Shown one piece after another: positions 1 to 8,597 of a stretch of DNA of 64,000 nt. Below the pieces are notes generated by a model. That model saw only the letters and a program-made list of their open reading frames with translations. It was not told where the DNA came from and did not search any database. Origin of the DNA: Pseudomonas sp. stari2 (GTDB lineage: Bacteria; Pseudomonadota; Gammaproteobacteria; Pseudomonadales; Pseudomonadaceae); assembly GCF_040760005.1 (NCBI RefSeq), contig NZ_CP099760.1, forward strand, positions 707,001 to 771,000, in the 5' to 3' direction. Each line of letters begins with the position of its first letter. Positions within the stretch are counted from its first letter, which is position 1. The position numbers and the translations under genes were made by a program.

Positions 1-463
1 GTTGAACGCGGCGATCGAGGCGGCGCGGGCCGGCGATATGGGGCGTGGTTTTGCGGTGGTGGCCGATGAAGTGCGGACGCTGGCGCGCCGCACTCAGGCG
101 TCTACCGACGAGATTCAGCAGATGATCGGCAGCCTCAAGCAGGGTGCGGAGAATGCGGTGTCATCGATGCGCACCGGCCAGGCCGCGACGGGAACCGGCG
201 TTGAATCGAGTCAGCGTACCGGGGCGTCACTGACCGCGATTACCGGGCAGGTCGAACGCATCAGCGACATGAACCATCAAGTCGCGACGGCGACTGAAGA
301 GCAGTCGGCGGTGACCGAAGAGATCAATCGCAATGTGCAGGGGATTTCCGATCTGGCGCGGGCCACGGCGGGGGAGGTTCGCGCTTGTCGTGAGGATTGT
401 CAGATGTTGCAGCGGTTGGCGGATGATCTGGCGCGGCAGATGGGTGGGTTCAAACTGAGCTGA
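1..463 (+). CDS. Methyl-accepting chemotaxis protein, C-terminal part (5' end outside window)
   Basis: Only the last 153 residues are present; the frame is open to the left edge. They form the cytoplasmic signalling hairpin of a chemoreceptor: the conserved tip region reads [10 protein letters not shown], followed by [15 protein letters not shown], the segment that contacts CheA and CheW. The rest is the heptad-rich returning helix with Ser/Thr/Gln/Glu-rich stretches typical of adaptation regions ([15 protein letters not shown]). The ligand-binding and membrane parts lie upstream and cannot be judged. The gene converges on the acyl-CoA dehydrogenase gene and the two are separated by a strong palindrome. 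The receptor identity is very sure, the ligand unknown. Confidence 0.95.
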   Translation, partial: LNAAIEAARAGDMGRGFAVVADEVRTLARRTQASTDEIQQMIGSLKQGAENAVSSMRTGQAATGTGVESSQRTGASLTAITGQVERISDMNHQVATATEEQSAVTEEINRNVQGISDLARATAGEVRACREDCQMLQRLADDLARQMGGFKLS

Positions 464-487
464 CTGATCGTTCCCTGTAGAGGCGCT

Positions 488-518
488 GATCGTTCCCACG
501 CGGAGCGTGGGAACGATC
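488..518. terminator. 14-bp perfect inverted repeat between convergent genes (bidirectional terminator or REP-like element)
   Basis: Arms at 488-501 (GATCGTTCCCACGC) and 505-518 are perfect complements around a 3-base loop. The element lies between two converging genes, where a bidirectional terminator is expected, but there is no clear T-run on either side. A partial copy of the left arm (gatcgttccc) sits just upstream at about 466-475, and a related element lies at 13423-13451. This suggests a dispersed palindromic repeat family used as a transcription end. Confidence 0.7.
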
Positions 519-527
519 GCTAAGGTA

Positions 528-2330
528 TCAGAACCACGCATCCTGCATTGCCAGACACGTATCATCCCGCGTCTCCAGCAACGTCAGCTCATGCTGGCAC
601 CCCGGCACTTCCCATGTCAGAAAATATCGCGCCGCCTGCAACTTGCCCTTATAGAAGTCGGCGTCCGCCACATTGCCCTTGGCCAACCCTTCCTCGGCGC
701 GAATCGCCTGTTCCAGCCAGCGCCAGCCGATCACTGCATGCCCGAACACTTTCAGGTACAGCGCCGAATTCGCCAGGCTGCTGTTGACCTTGCCCTGGGC
801 CAGGTCAGTCAGCAGGCCAATGGTCACGGTCTGCAGACGCGCGACCAGTTTCTCCAGCGGTTCACGCAGTGCGGTCAACGATTCATACGCCACCGCGCGT
901 TCGGCGGTGTCGGCGATCAGGCGCATCAGTTGCTTGAGCCCGGCGCCACCGTTCTGCGCGAGTTTGCGTCCCAGCAAGTCCAGCGACTGAATGCCGTGGG
1001 TGCCTTCGTGGATCGGGTTCAGGCGGTTGTCGCGGTAGTACTGCTCCACCGGGTATTCGCGGGTGTAACCGTGGCCGCCGAGAATCTGGATCGCCAGTTC
1101 GTTGGCCTTCAGGCAGAACTCCGATGGCCAGGATTTGACGATCGGTGTCAGCAAATCCAGTAGCTCGTGAGCTTGCTTGCGCTCGGCTTCGGTTTCCAGT
1201 GTGGTGGTGTCATCGAACAGTCGCGCCGCATACAGGCCGAGATCGAACGCACCTTCGACGTAGGATTTCTGCGTCAGCAGCATGCGTCTGACATCGGCGT
1301 GCTGAATGATTGCCACCGGCGCCGTCGTCGGGTCCTTGCTGTCCGGCACTCGGCCCTGTGGACGTTCGCGAGCGTATTCCAGCGAGTACAAATAGCCGGC
1401 ATAACCAAGCATCACCGCGCCCATGCCGACGCCGATCCGCGCCTCGTTCATCATCTGGAACATGTAGCTCAAACCGTGATGCGGCTTGCCCACCAGATAG
1501 CCGACACACTCGCCGCTATCGCCGAAGTTCAGCGCCGTGGACGTCGTTCCGCGCCAGCCCATCTTGTGGAACAGCCCGGCCAGCAGCACGTCGTTGCGCT
1601 TGCCCAGACTGCCGTCATCGTTGACCAGAAACTTGGGCACGATGAACAGCGAAATGCCCTTCACCCCGGCTGGCGCGTCCGGCAGTTTGGCCAGCACCAT
1701 GTGCACGATGTTTTCCGAGAGCGGGTGATCGCCGCCGGAGATGAAGATCTTGTTGCCCTTGAGGTGATAAGTGCCGTCGGACGCAGGCTCTGCACGGGTG
1801 CGAATATCCGACAGCGACGAGCCGGCATGGGGCTCGGTCAGGGCCATGGTGCCGAAGAAACGGCCATCGATCATCGGTTGCAGGAAGCGTTGCTTCTGCT
1901 CCTCGGTGCCGAAACTTTCGATCAGATTGGCCGCGCCCATGGTCAGGAACGGATAGGAGGTCGAAGCGGCGTTGGCCGACTGAAAGTGAGCGAAGCAGGC
2001 CTGGGACAACAATGTAGGCAGTTGCATGCCGCCAGCGTCGAAACTGCGCGCAGCGTTGAGGAATCCGGCTTCGAGGAAGGCATCCACCGCCGGTTTCACT
2101 TCGGGAATCAGAATCGCCTGACCGTTCTCGTAGCGCGGCTCGTTCTCGTCGCCCTTGCGATTGTGCGGTGCGAAGTACTTCTCGGCGATGTTGCGCGCCG
2201 TGCCGATGGCGGCATCGAAGGTTTCGCGGTTGTGCTCGGCAAACCGCTCGCGCCGGGTCAGGCCCTCGGCATCGAGGACTTCGTACAGCTCGAAAGCCAG
2301 ATTGCGGGAACTGAGCAGCGTCTCGGACAT
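528..2330 (-). CDS. Acyl-CoA dehydrogenase, long form (about 600 residues)
   Basis: FAD-dependent enzyme that introduces the alpha-beta double bond in an acyl-CoA at the start of beta-oxidation. Visible signatures are FGTMALTEPHAGSS (FAD/substrate loop) near residue 160, KGNKIFISGGDH, and in the C-terminal half CLKANELAIQILGGHGYTREYPVEQYYRDNR, the usual family signature around the flavin. The 600-residue length with an extra C-terminal domain after IHEGTHGIQSLDLLGRK matches the long FadE/DmdC-like group rather than the 380-residue classic type. The ATG at 2330 has an AGGTAGG ribosome-binding site. The substrate cannot be told from the sequence. It stands alone between the chemoreceptor and putA. 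Confidence 0.93.
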   Translation of the reverse strand: MSETLLSSRNLAFELYEVLDAEGLTRRERFAEHNRETFDAAIGTARNIAEKYFAPHNRKGDENEPRYENGQAILIPEVKPAVDAFLEAGFLNAARSFDAGGMQLPTLLSQACFAHFQSANAASTSYPFLTMGAANLIESFGTEEQKQRFLQPMIDGRFFGTMALTEPHAGSSLSDIRTRAEPASDGTYHLKGNKIFISGGDHPLSENIVHMVLAKLPDAPAGVKGISLFIVPKFLVNDDGSLGKRNDVLLAGLFHKMGWRGTTSTALNFGDSGECVGYLVGKPHHGLSYMFQMMNEARIGVGMGAVMLGYAGYLYSLEYARERPQGRVPDSKDPTTAPVAIIQHADVRRMLLTQKSYVEGAFDLGLYAARLFDDTTTLETEAERKQAHELLDLLTPIVKSWPSEFCLKANELAIQILGGHGYTREYPVEQYYRDNRLNPIHEGTHGIQSLDLLGRKLAQNGGAGLKQLMRLIADTAERAVAYESLTALREPLEKLVARLQTVTIGLLTDLAQGKVNSSLANSALYLKVFGHAVIGWRWLEQAIRAEEGLAKGNVADADFYKGKLQAARYFLTWEVPGCQHELTLLETRDDTCLAMQDAWF

Positions 2331-2421
2331 GGCGGCCTACCTTTTTTTGGAATGGGCCGAGTCTAGGCGTGCGAATAAAGGCTGAACAGGAAGATTGATA
2401 ACGGTGATGGAGAGGCCAAAA

Positions 2422-2449
2422 AAATGGGCGCCGGTGAGGGCGCCCATTT
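2422..2449 (-). terminator. Rho-independent terminator of putA
   Basis: Eleven-base perfect arms (2422-2432 and 2439-2449) with a 6-base loop. Read on the minus strand the stem runs into a run of T (complement of the A-run at about 2418-2424), directly downstream of the putA stop codon. Confidence 0.85.
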
Positions 2450-2473
2450 CTAAGTGGCTGACAGAGTCGCTGA

Positions 2474-5400
2474 TTAGCCGATAGTCATCAGGCTGGCGTT
2501 ACCGCCTGCTGCTGCGGTGTTGACGCTCAACGCGCGCTCGATCACCAGGCGCTCCAGCGCAATGTTGGTTTCGCCCTGGGACAGGCCCTGAACCCCGATG
2601 ATGGCACCGGCACGCTTGGCAATCTGCTGGCAGACCGCCCGCAACTGGTCGGAGTGGCCGTGATGCAGAACCGCATCGAACACCACGTCGTCCTTGTTCC
2701 AGTCGGAAACCAGTTTTATCCGCGCCTGAATCTCCTTCGGAAGGCGTGCGAACAATGCCTTGTTGGCGTCGGATTCCGGCCAGACCGCCGAACCGCCCAC
2801 CGCCAGTACCGCCGCCAGTTGGGTCAGCAGATCACCTTCGATGTCCGCCAGGCACAACACGTGCTCGCGCGGCAGGATCGCGTAGCTGTTCTTCTCGCCG
2901 GTCGGGCCGGCCAGCACGCGGGTGATGCCGCTTTGCGATTGCGCCGAGTATTGAACGCACAGCGTGCTCAAATCGGCGAACTTGTTGCTGTCGGCCCAGG
3001 CTTTCAGGGCAACCAGCGGTTTACTCAGGGCGTCGCGCAGACGAACGTCCGGTGCCACGGCCGCATCACCGCGTGCGAAGGATTGTTCGATGGCGTCGGT
3101 AGGACGCGTCGACAGCAGGCGGTACAGGTACAACGGACCACCGGCCTTCGGACCCGTACCCGACAGGCCTTCGCCACCGAACGGCTGAACGCCGACCACG
3201 GCACCGACGATGTTGCGGTTGACGTACACGTTACCGGCGTTGACGTTGTCGATCACCTTGGCGATGGTCTCGTCGATGCGGGTGTGCACGCCGAGGGTCA
3301 GGCCGTAACCGGAGGCGTTGATCTGGGCGATCAACTGGTCGATCTCTTTACGCTTGTAGCGCACCACGTGCAGCACCGGGCCGAAGATCTCGCGTTGCAG
3401 CTCGTCGAAGCTTTCCAGTTCGATCAGGGTCGGCATGACGAAGGTGCCGCGTTTGACTTCCTCGGCATCGGCGATCGCCACCTGGTACACGTTGCGACCT
3501 TTGTCGCGCATGCCCTGGATGTGCTTCTCGATGCCGGCCTTGGCTTCGGCGTCGATCACCGGGCCGATGTCCACGGACAGACGCTCCGGGTTGCCGAGAC
3601 GGCTTTCAGCCATCGCACCTTTAAGCATTTCGATGACGCGATCAGCGGAATCTTCCTGCAAGCACAGGACGCGCAGGGCCGAGCAACGCTGACCGGCGCT
3701 GTCGAAGGCCGACGACACCACATCGATCACTACTTGTTCGGTCAGTGCCGAAGAATCGACGATCATCGCGTTCTGGCCACCGGTTTCGGCGATCAGCGGG
3801 ATCGGACGGCCCTGGTTGTCGAGGCGACCGGCAATGTTGCGTTGCAGCAGGCGCGCGACTTCGGTGGAGCCGGTGAACATCACGCCTTTGACGCGCTCGT
3901 CACCGACCAGACCGGCGCCGACAGTTTCACCGCGACCCGGCAGCAGTTGCAGCACGCCTTCCGGAATCCCGGCTTCGAGCAACAGGCGTACGGCTTGTGC
4001 GGCGACCAGCGGAGTCTGTTCGGCCGGTTTGGCCAGCACCGGGTTACCGGCGGCCAGTGCGGCAGCAACCTGGCCGCTGAAGATCGCCAGCGGGAAGTTC
4101 CACGGGCTGATGCAGACCACCGGGCCCAGTGGGCGGTGGGCGTCGTTGCTGAAATCGTTGCGTGCCTGCACCGCGTAATAACGCAGGAAGTCGACGGCTT
4201 CGCGGACTTCGGCGATGGCGTTGGCGAAGGTCTTGCCGGCTTCGCGGGCCAGCAGGCCCATCAGCGGCTGGATCTCGCCTTCCATCAAGTCAGCGGCGCG
4301 TTCCAGAATCGCGGCCCGCTCGGCGGGCGGGGTGGCCTGCCAGATCGGTGCGGCGTTCAGGGCGCATTGAATGGCGTTGTCGACGTCTTCGACGGTGGCT
4401 TCCTGCACGTGGCCGACCACGTCACGCAGATCGGACGGGTTCAGGACTGGTGCCGGCGCTTCGTTGCTGGAGGCACAACCGAGCATCGGCGCGGCTTTCC
4501 AGTTGTTGTGCGCGGTCGCCAGCAGGGCGCAGGACAGCGATGCCAGACGGTGTTCGTTGGCCATGTCGATGCCGCTGGAGTTGGCGCGCTCGGAACCATA
4601 AAGGTCACGCGGCAGCGGAATGCGCGGGTGCGGCAGGCCGAAACCACCTTCCGCGGTCGCCATCTGCTCGATTTGCGCAACTGGATCGGCCACCAGTTCC
4701 TGGATCGAAATCGACTGGTCGGCGATACGGTTGACGAACGAGGTGTTGGCGCCGTTTTCCAGCAGACGACGTACGAGGTACGCCAGCAGGGTTTCGTGGG
4801 TGCCGACCGGAGCGTACACGCGGCACGGACGGTTCAGCTTGCCTTCGGAAACCTTGCCTACAACCTGCTCGTACAAAGGTTCGCCCATGCCGTGCAGGCA
4901 CTGGAATTCGTACTGACCCGGGTAATAGTTCTGACCGGCAATGTGATAAATCGCCGACAGGGTGTGGGCGTTGTGCGTGGCGAACTGCGGGTAGATGACT
5001 TCCGGTACCGACAGCAGTTTGCGGGCGCAGGCGATGTAGGAAACGTCGGTGTACACCTTGCGGGTGTACACCGGATAGCCTTCCAGGCCTTCGACCTGGG
5101 CGCGCTTGATTTCGCTGTCCCAGTACGCGCCTTTCACCAGGCGGATCATCAGGCGATGACGGCTGCGGCGAGCCAGGTCGATCACGTAGTCAATCACGTA
5201 TGGGCAACGCTTCTGGTAGGCCTGGATCACAAAACCGATGCCGTTCCAGCCGGTCAGTTGCGGTTCGAAGCACAGGCGCTCGAGCAGATCCAGCGACAGC
5301 TCCAGGCGGTCGGCTTCTTCGGCGTCGATGTTCAGACCGATGTCGTATTGCTTGGCCAGCAGGGTCAGCGACAGCAGGCGCGGGTACAGCTCGTCCATCA

Positions 5401-6427
5401 CGCGCTCGTACTGGGCGCGGCTGTAGCGCGGGTGCAGGGCGGACAGTTTGATCGAGATGCCCGGGCCTTCATAAATCCCACGGCCGTGGGACGCTTTACC
5501 GATCGAGTGAATGGCTTGTTCGTACGAGGCCAGGTACTTCTGGGCGTCGTGTTCGGTCAGCGCTGCTTCACCGAGCATGTCGTAGGAATAACGGAAGCCC
5601 TTGGCTTCGAACTTGCTCGCATTGGCCAGGGCTTCGGCGATGGTTTCGCCGGTCACGAACTGCTCGCCCATCAGGCGCATGGCCATGTCGACGCCCTTGC
5701 GGATCATCGGCTCGCCGCTCTTGCCGATGATGCGGCTCAGGGACGAAGTCAGGCCGGCTTCGTTGTGAGTGGAGACCAGTTTGCCGGTCAGCAGCAGACC
5801 CCAGGTCGCCGCATTGACGAACAGCGAAGGGCTGTTGCCCAAGTGCGGCTGCCAGTTGCCGGTGCTGATCTTGTCGCGGATCAGTGCATCGCGAGTGCCC
5901 TTGTCCGGGATACGCAGCAGCGCTTCGGCCAGGCACATCAGCGCCACGCCTTCCTGGGACGACAGGGAAAATTCCTGCAGCAGACCCTGAACAATGCCTG
6001 CACGACCGCCGGCACTCTTCTGGTTACGCAGTTTTTCCGCGATGGTTGCAGCGAGTTTGTTGGTGGCTTCGGCCATCGGCGCCGGCAGGCGAGCCTGCTC
6101 GATCAGCATCGGCACCACTTCCGGCTCAGGGCGACGGTAAGCGGCGGTGATCGAGGCGCGCAGCACCGATTGCGGCAGGATGCTTTCGGCGAATTCGAGG
6201 AAACATTGGTGAGCGTGATCGGTGTGGACTTCGCCCGCGTCGTCGGCGTCCTTGGCGGTCAAACCGTTCAGCTCGGTCAGGGTTGCACCACCCTCGAGTT
6301 TTTCCAGGTAATTGAAAATTGCCTGCTTGATCAGCCAGTGCGGCGTGCGATCAATCGAGGTTGCGGCGGCCTTCAGGCGCTCGCGGGTCGGGTCATCGAG
6401 TTTGACCCCAAGGGTGGTGGTAGCCAT
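2474..6427 (-). CDS. putA: Bifunctional proline dehydrogenase / L-glutamate gamma-semialdehyde dehydrogenase and put repressor (PutA)
   Basis: PutA oxidises proline to glutamate in two steps at the membrane and represses the put genes when proline is scarce. Three parts are visible. Residues 1-45 form a ribbon-helix-helix DNA-binding domain (TTTLGVKLDDPTRERL, then DRTPHWLIKQAI). A FAD proline dehydrogenase barrel follows in the first half (EGPGISIKLSALHPRY, IRLVKGAYWDSEIKRAQ). The aldehyde dehydrogenase has the catalytic Cys in SAGQRCSAL and the Glu in AETGGQN. The C-terminal tail of about 200 residues is that of long PutAs. The start is placed at the ATG at 6427, behind an AGGA site, giving 1317 residues like E. 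coli PutA (1320); an upstream in-frame ATG would add 12 non-family residues. It is divergent from putP. Confidence 0.97.
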   Translation of the reverse strand: MATTTLGVKLDDPTRERLKAAATSIDRTPHWLIKQAIFNYLEKLEGGATLTELNGLTAKDADDAGEVHTDHAHQCFLEFAESILPQSVLRASITAAYRRPEPEVVPMLIEQARLPAPMAEATNKLAATIAEKLRNQKSAGGRAGIVQGLLQEFSLSSQEGVALMCLAEALLRIPDKGTRDALIRDKISTGNWQPHLGNSPSLFVNAATWGLLLTGKLVSTHNEAGLTSSLSRIIGKSGEPMIRKGVDMAMRLMGEQFVTGETIAEALANASKFEAKGFRYSYDMLGEAALTEHDAQKYLASYEQAIHSIGKASHGRGIYEGPGISIKLSALHPRYSRAQYERVMDELYPRLLSLTLLAKQYDIGLNIDAEEADRLELSLDLLERLCFEPQLTGWNGIGFVIQAYQKRCPYVIDYVIDLARRSRHRLMIRLVKGAYWDSEIKRAQVEGLEGYPVYTRKVYTDVSYIACARKLLSVPEVIYPQFATHNAHTLSAIYHIAGQNYYPGQYEFQCLHGMGEPLYEQVVGKVSEGKLNRPCRVYAPVGTHETLLAYLVRRLLENGANTSFVNRIADQSISIQELVADPVAQIEQMATAEGGFGLPHPRIPLPRDLYGSERANSSGIDMANEHRLASLSCALLATAHNNWKAAPMLGCASSNEAPAPVLNPSDLRDVVGHVQEATVEDVDNAIQCALNAAPIWQATPPAERAAILERAADLMEGEIQPLMGLLAREAGKTFANAIAEVREAVDFLRYYAVQARNDFSNDAHRPLGPVVCISPWNFPLAIFSGQVAAALAAGNPVLAKPAEQTPLVAAQAVRLLLEAGIPEGVLQLLPGRGETVGAGLVGDERVKGVMFTGSTEVARLLQRNIAGRLDNQGRPIPLIAETGGQNAMIVDSSALTEQVVIDVVSSAFDSAGQRCSALRVLCLQEDSADRVIEMLKGAMAESRLGNPERLSVDIGPVIDAEAKAGIEKHIQGMRDKGRNVYQVAIADAEEVKRGTFVMPTLIELESFDELQREIFGPVLHVVRYKRKEIDQLIAQINASGYGLTLGVHTRIDETIAKVIDNVNAGNVYVNRNIVGAVVGVQPFGGEGLSGTGPKAGGPLYLYRLLSTRPTDAIEQSFARGDAAVAPDVRLRDALSKPLVALKAWADSNKFADLSTLCVQYSAQSQSGITRVLAGPTGEKNSYAILPREHVLCLADIEGDLLTQLAAVLAVGGSAVWPESDANKALFARLPKEIQARIKLVSDWNKDDVVFDAVLHHGHSDQLRAVCQQIAKRAGAIIGVQGLSQGETNIALERLVIERALSVNTAAAGGNASLMTIG

Positions 6428-6886
6428 ATTTTTATCCTCATGGGTGCCGCAGTTGCGCGACAACAGCTGGCGGCAAGATTAGCCGCGAGCCGAAAGAGGT
6501 GCAACCGGGTGCAACCCTTTTTTTGTCGGAATATTCGGCAACTTGTCAGGAATAAATTTCAGCTTCGCGATGACCGCTCTAGATAGGTGCTTTCAAGGCA
6601 GATGGCGGGGTGTCACTGCGCCGCAACAGTGCAAAATCGGCGGTTTACAGGCAAAAAAACGACGTAGGTGCAACTAATTCTCAAGAAACTGGTTGCACCT
6701 GTTTTGCTTTGTTGCATAGGATTCGCGCCCAAGGTGCAACCGGGACAACCCGGTTTACCGGCCAATGGCTTTCCTGGGGAAACATTGGTCATAAATGCGT
6801 GGCCGTGCGAATCGTCTGTCAGACGTCAGTCTGCAAACGGTGCAACCGCCGCCGCTACATAAAAACAAAGCCAGGGCACGTACGTA
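6428..6886. promoter_or_regulatory. putA-putP divergent control region with seven PutA-type hexamers
   Basis: This 459-base region holds no credible gene. It contains seven exact copies of the hexamer known as the core of PutA operators in enteric bacteria (GTTGCA or its complement TGCAAC). They lie at 6500-6505, 6510-6515, 6669-6674, 6692-6697, 6711-6716, 6735-6740 and 6841-6846. The first two are exactly 10 bases apart; the third and fourth form a 9-base inverted repeat (6666-6674 / 6692-6700). About 0.2 copies would be expected by chance, so PutA autoregulation is a strong inference. I could not place -10/-35 boxes with confidence. Confidence 0.85.
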
Positions 6887-8371
6887 ATGAGCGCAAGCAA
6901 TCCAACCCTGATCACGTTCGTGATCTACATCGCAGCAATGGTGCTGATCGGCTTCATGGCCTATCGCTCCACCAACAACCTTTCCGACTACATTCTGGGC
7001 GGACGCAGCCTGGGCAGCGTGGTGACCGCATTGTCCGCCGGCGCTTCCGACATGAGCGGCTGGTTGCTGATGGGCCTGCCGGGCGCCATCTACATGTCCG
7101 GTCTTTCCGAAAGCTGGATCGCCATCGGCCTGATCGTCGGTGCCTACCTGAACTGGCTGTTCGTCGCCGGCCGTCTGCGTGTTCAAACCGAACACAACGG
7201 CGATGCCCTGACTCTGCCGGACTACTTCGCCAGCCGTTTCGAAGACAAAAGCGGTCTGCTGCGGATCATTTCGGCAGTAGTGATTCTGGTGTTCTTCACC
7301 ATCTACTGTGCTTCCGGCATCGTTGCCGGCGCCCGTCTGTTCGAAAGCACCTTCGGCATGTCCTACGAGACGGCGCTGTGGGCCGGTGCTGCGGCGACGA
7401 TTGCCTACACCTTCGTCGGCGGTTTCCTCGCGGTGAGCTGGACCGACACTGTACAAGCCACCCTGATGATCTTCGCCCTGATCCTGACTCCGGTCATCGT
7501 TCTGCTGGCCACCGGCGGCGTCGACACCACGTTCCTGGCCATCGAAGCCAACGACCCGAGCAACTTCGACATGCTCAAGGGCACCACTTTCATCGGCATC
7601 ATCTCGCTGATGGGCTGGGGTCTGGGCTACTTCGGCCAGCCGCACATCCTGGCGCGCTTCATGGCCGCTGACTCGGTGAAATCCATCGCCAACGCCCGTC
7701 GCATCTCGATGACCTGGATGATCCTGTGCCTGGGCGGCACCGTGGCCGTGGGCTTCTTCGGTATCGCCTACTTCTCGGCCAATCCGGATGTGGCAATGCC
7801 AGTGAGCGAAAACCACGAACGTGTGTTCATCGAGCTGGCCAAGCTGCTGTTCAACCCTTGGATTGCCGGTGTCCTGCTGTCGGCGATTCTGGCTGCCGTG
7901 ATGAGTACCCTGAGCTGCCAGTTGCTGGTGTGCTCGAGCGCCCTGACCGAAGACTTCTACAAGACCTTCCTGCGTAAATCCGCCTCGCAAGTCGAGCTGG
8001 TATGGGTCGGCCGCGCCATGGTGTTGCTGGTTGCACTGATCGCCATCGCGATGGCTGCCAATCCGGACAACCGCGTGCTGGGTCTGGTGTCCTACGCCTG
8101 GGCCGGTTTCGGCGCTGCCTTCGGTCCGGTCGTGCTGATCTCGGTGATCTGGAAAAAGATGACCCGCAACGGCGCACTGGCCGGCATCCTGGTCGGCGCG
8201 ATCACTGTGATCGTGTGGAAGCACTTCGAAGTGCTGGGCCTGTACGAAATCATCCCGGGCTTCATCTTCGCCAGCCTGGCCATCTACCTGGTCAGCCTGA
8301 TGGGCCAGCCAAGCACTGGCATGGTTCAGCGCTTTGAAGCGGCCGAGAAGGACTTCCATCTGAACAAGTGA
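6887..8371 (+). CDS. putP: Sodium/proline symporter PutP
   Basis: Inner-membrane transporter of the sodium:solute symporter family that takes up proline with Na+, supplying the divergent putA. The 494-residue length and about 13 hydrophobic helices fit PutP. Family motifs are seen: SNPTLITFVIYIAAM in helix 1, GGRSLGSVVTALSAGASDMSGWLLMGLPG in helix 2 (ion- and proline-binding region), and the GWGLGYFGQPHILARFMA segment near residue 245. The ATG at 6887 follows a weak ribosome-binding site (CAGGG). Expression is probably governed by the PutA sites upstream. It ends in a strong terminator. Confidence 0.96.
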   Translation: MSASNPTLITFVIYIAAMVLIGFMAYRSTNNLSDYILGGRSLGSVVTALSAGASDMSGWLLMGLPGAIYMSGLSESWIAIGLIVGAYLNWLFVAGRLRVQTEHNGDALTLPDYFASRFEDKSGLLRIISAVVILVFFTIYCASGIVAGARLFESTFGMSYETALWAGAAATIAYTFVGGFLAVSWTDTVQATLMIFALILTPVIVLLATGGVDTTFLAIEANDPSNFDMLKGTTFIGIISLMGWGLGYFGQPHILARFMAADSVKSIANARRISMTWMILCLGGTVAVGFFGIAYFSANPDVAMPVSENHERVFIELAKLLFNPWIAGVLLSAILAAVMSTLSCQLLVCSSALTEDFYKTFLRKSASQVELVWVGRAMVLLVALIAIAMAANPDNRVLGLVSYAWAGFGAAFGPVVLISVIWKKMTRNGALAGILVGAITVIVWKHFEVLGLYEIIPGFIFASLAIYLVSLMGQPSTGMVQRFEAAEKDFHLNK

Positions 8372-8392
8372 TGGAAATGAGCTGAGGCTCAC

Positions 8393-8432
8393 AAAAAACG
8401 GCCCGTTTCCTATAGGAAACGGGCCGTTTTTT
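8393..8432 (+). terminator. Rho-independent terminator after putP
   Basis: A perfect 18-base stem (8393-8410 with 8415-8432), loop TATA, A-run on the left and T-run on the right. It is about 20 bases after the putP stop and can work in both directions. Confidence 0.95.
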
Positions 8433-8597
8433 ATTGCCTGCGATTTTTCTGAAGGAAAAGTCTGTAGTCGAATACGCCGATTCTTGAAGGGGAGATCGAA
8501 GTTTCAAGTAGGGAAAATCTGATTTTCCGGTCACCCATCCTGCACCCCTTGCCCCTCATGCAGAATCGCCCGCCCTCAATCTGCAGAGAGACATCGG

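Noticed and set aside
2654..6586. A 1310-codon open frame opposite putA
   Set aside because: It mirrors a GC-rich real gene codon by codon, has no recognisable domain and no ribosome-binding site. PutA motifs prove the minus strand is the coding one.
6661..6880. A possible small protein or sRNA in the put gap
   Set aside because: Open frames there are short, lack ribosome-binding sites and cross the operator hexamers; no terminator-like hairpin was seen.
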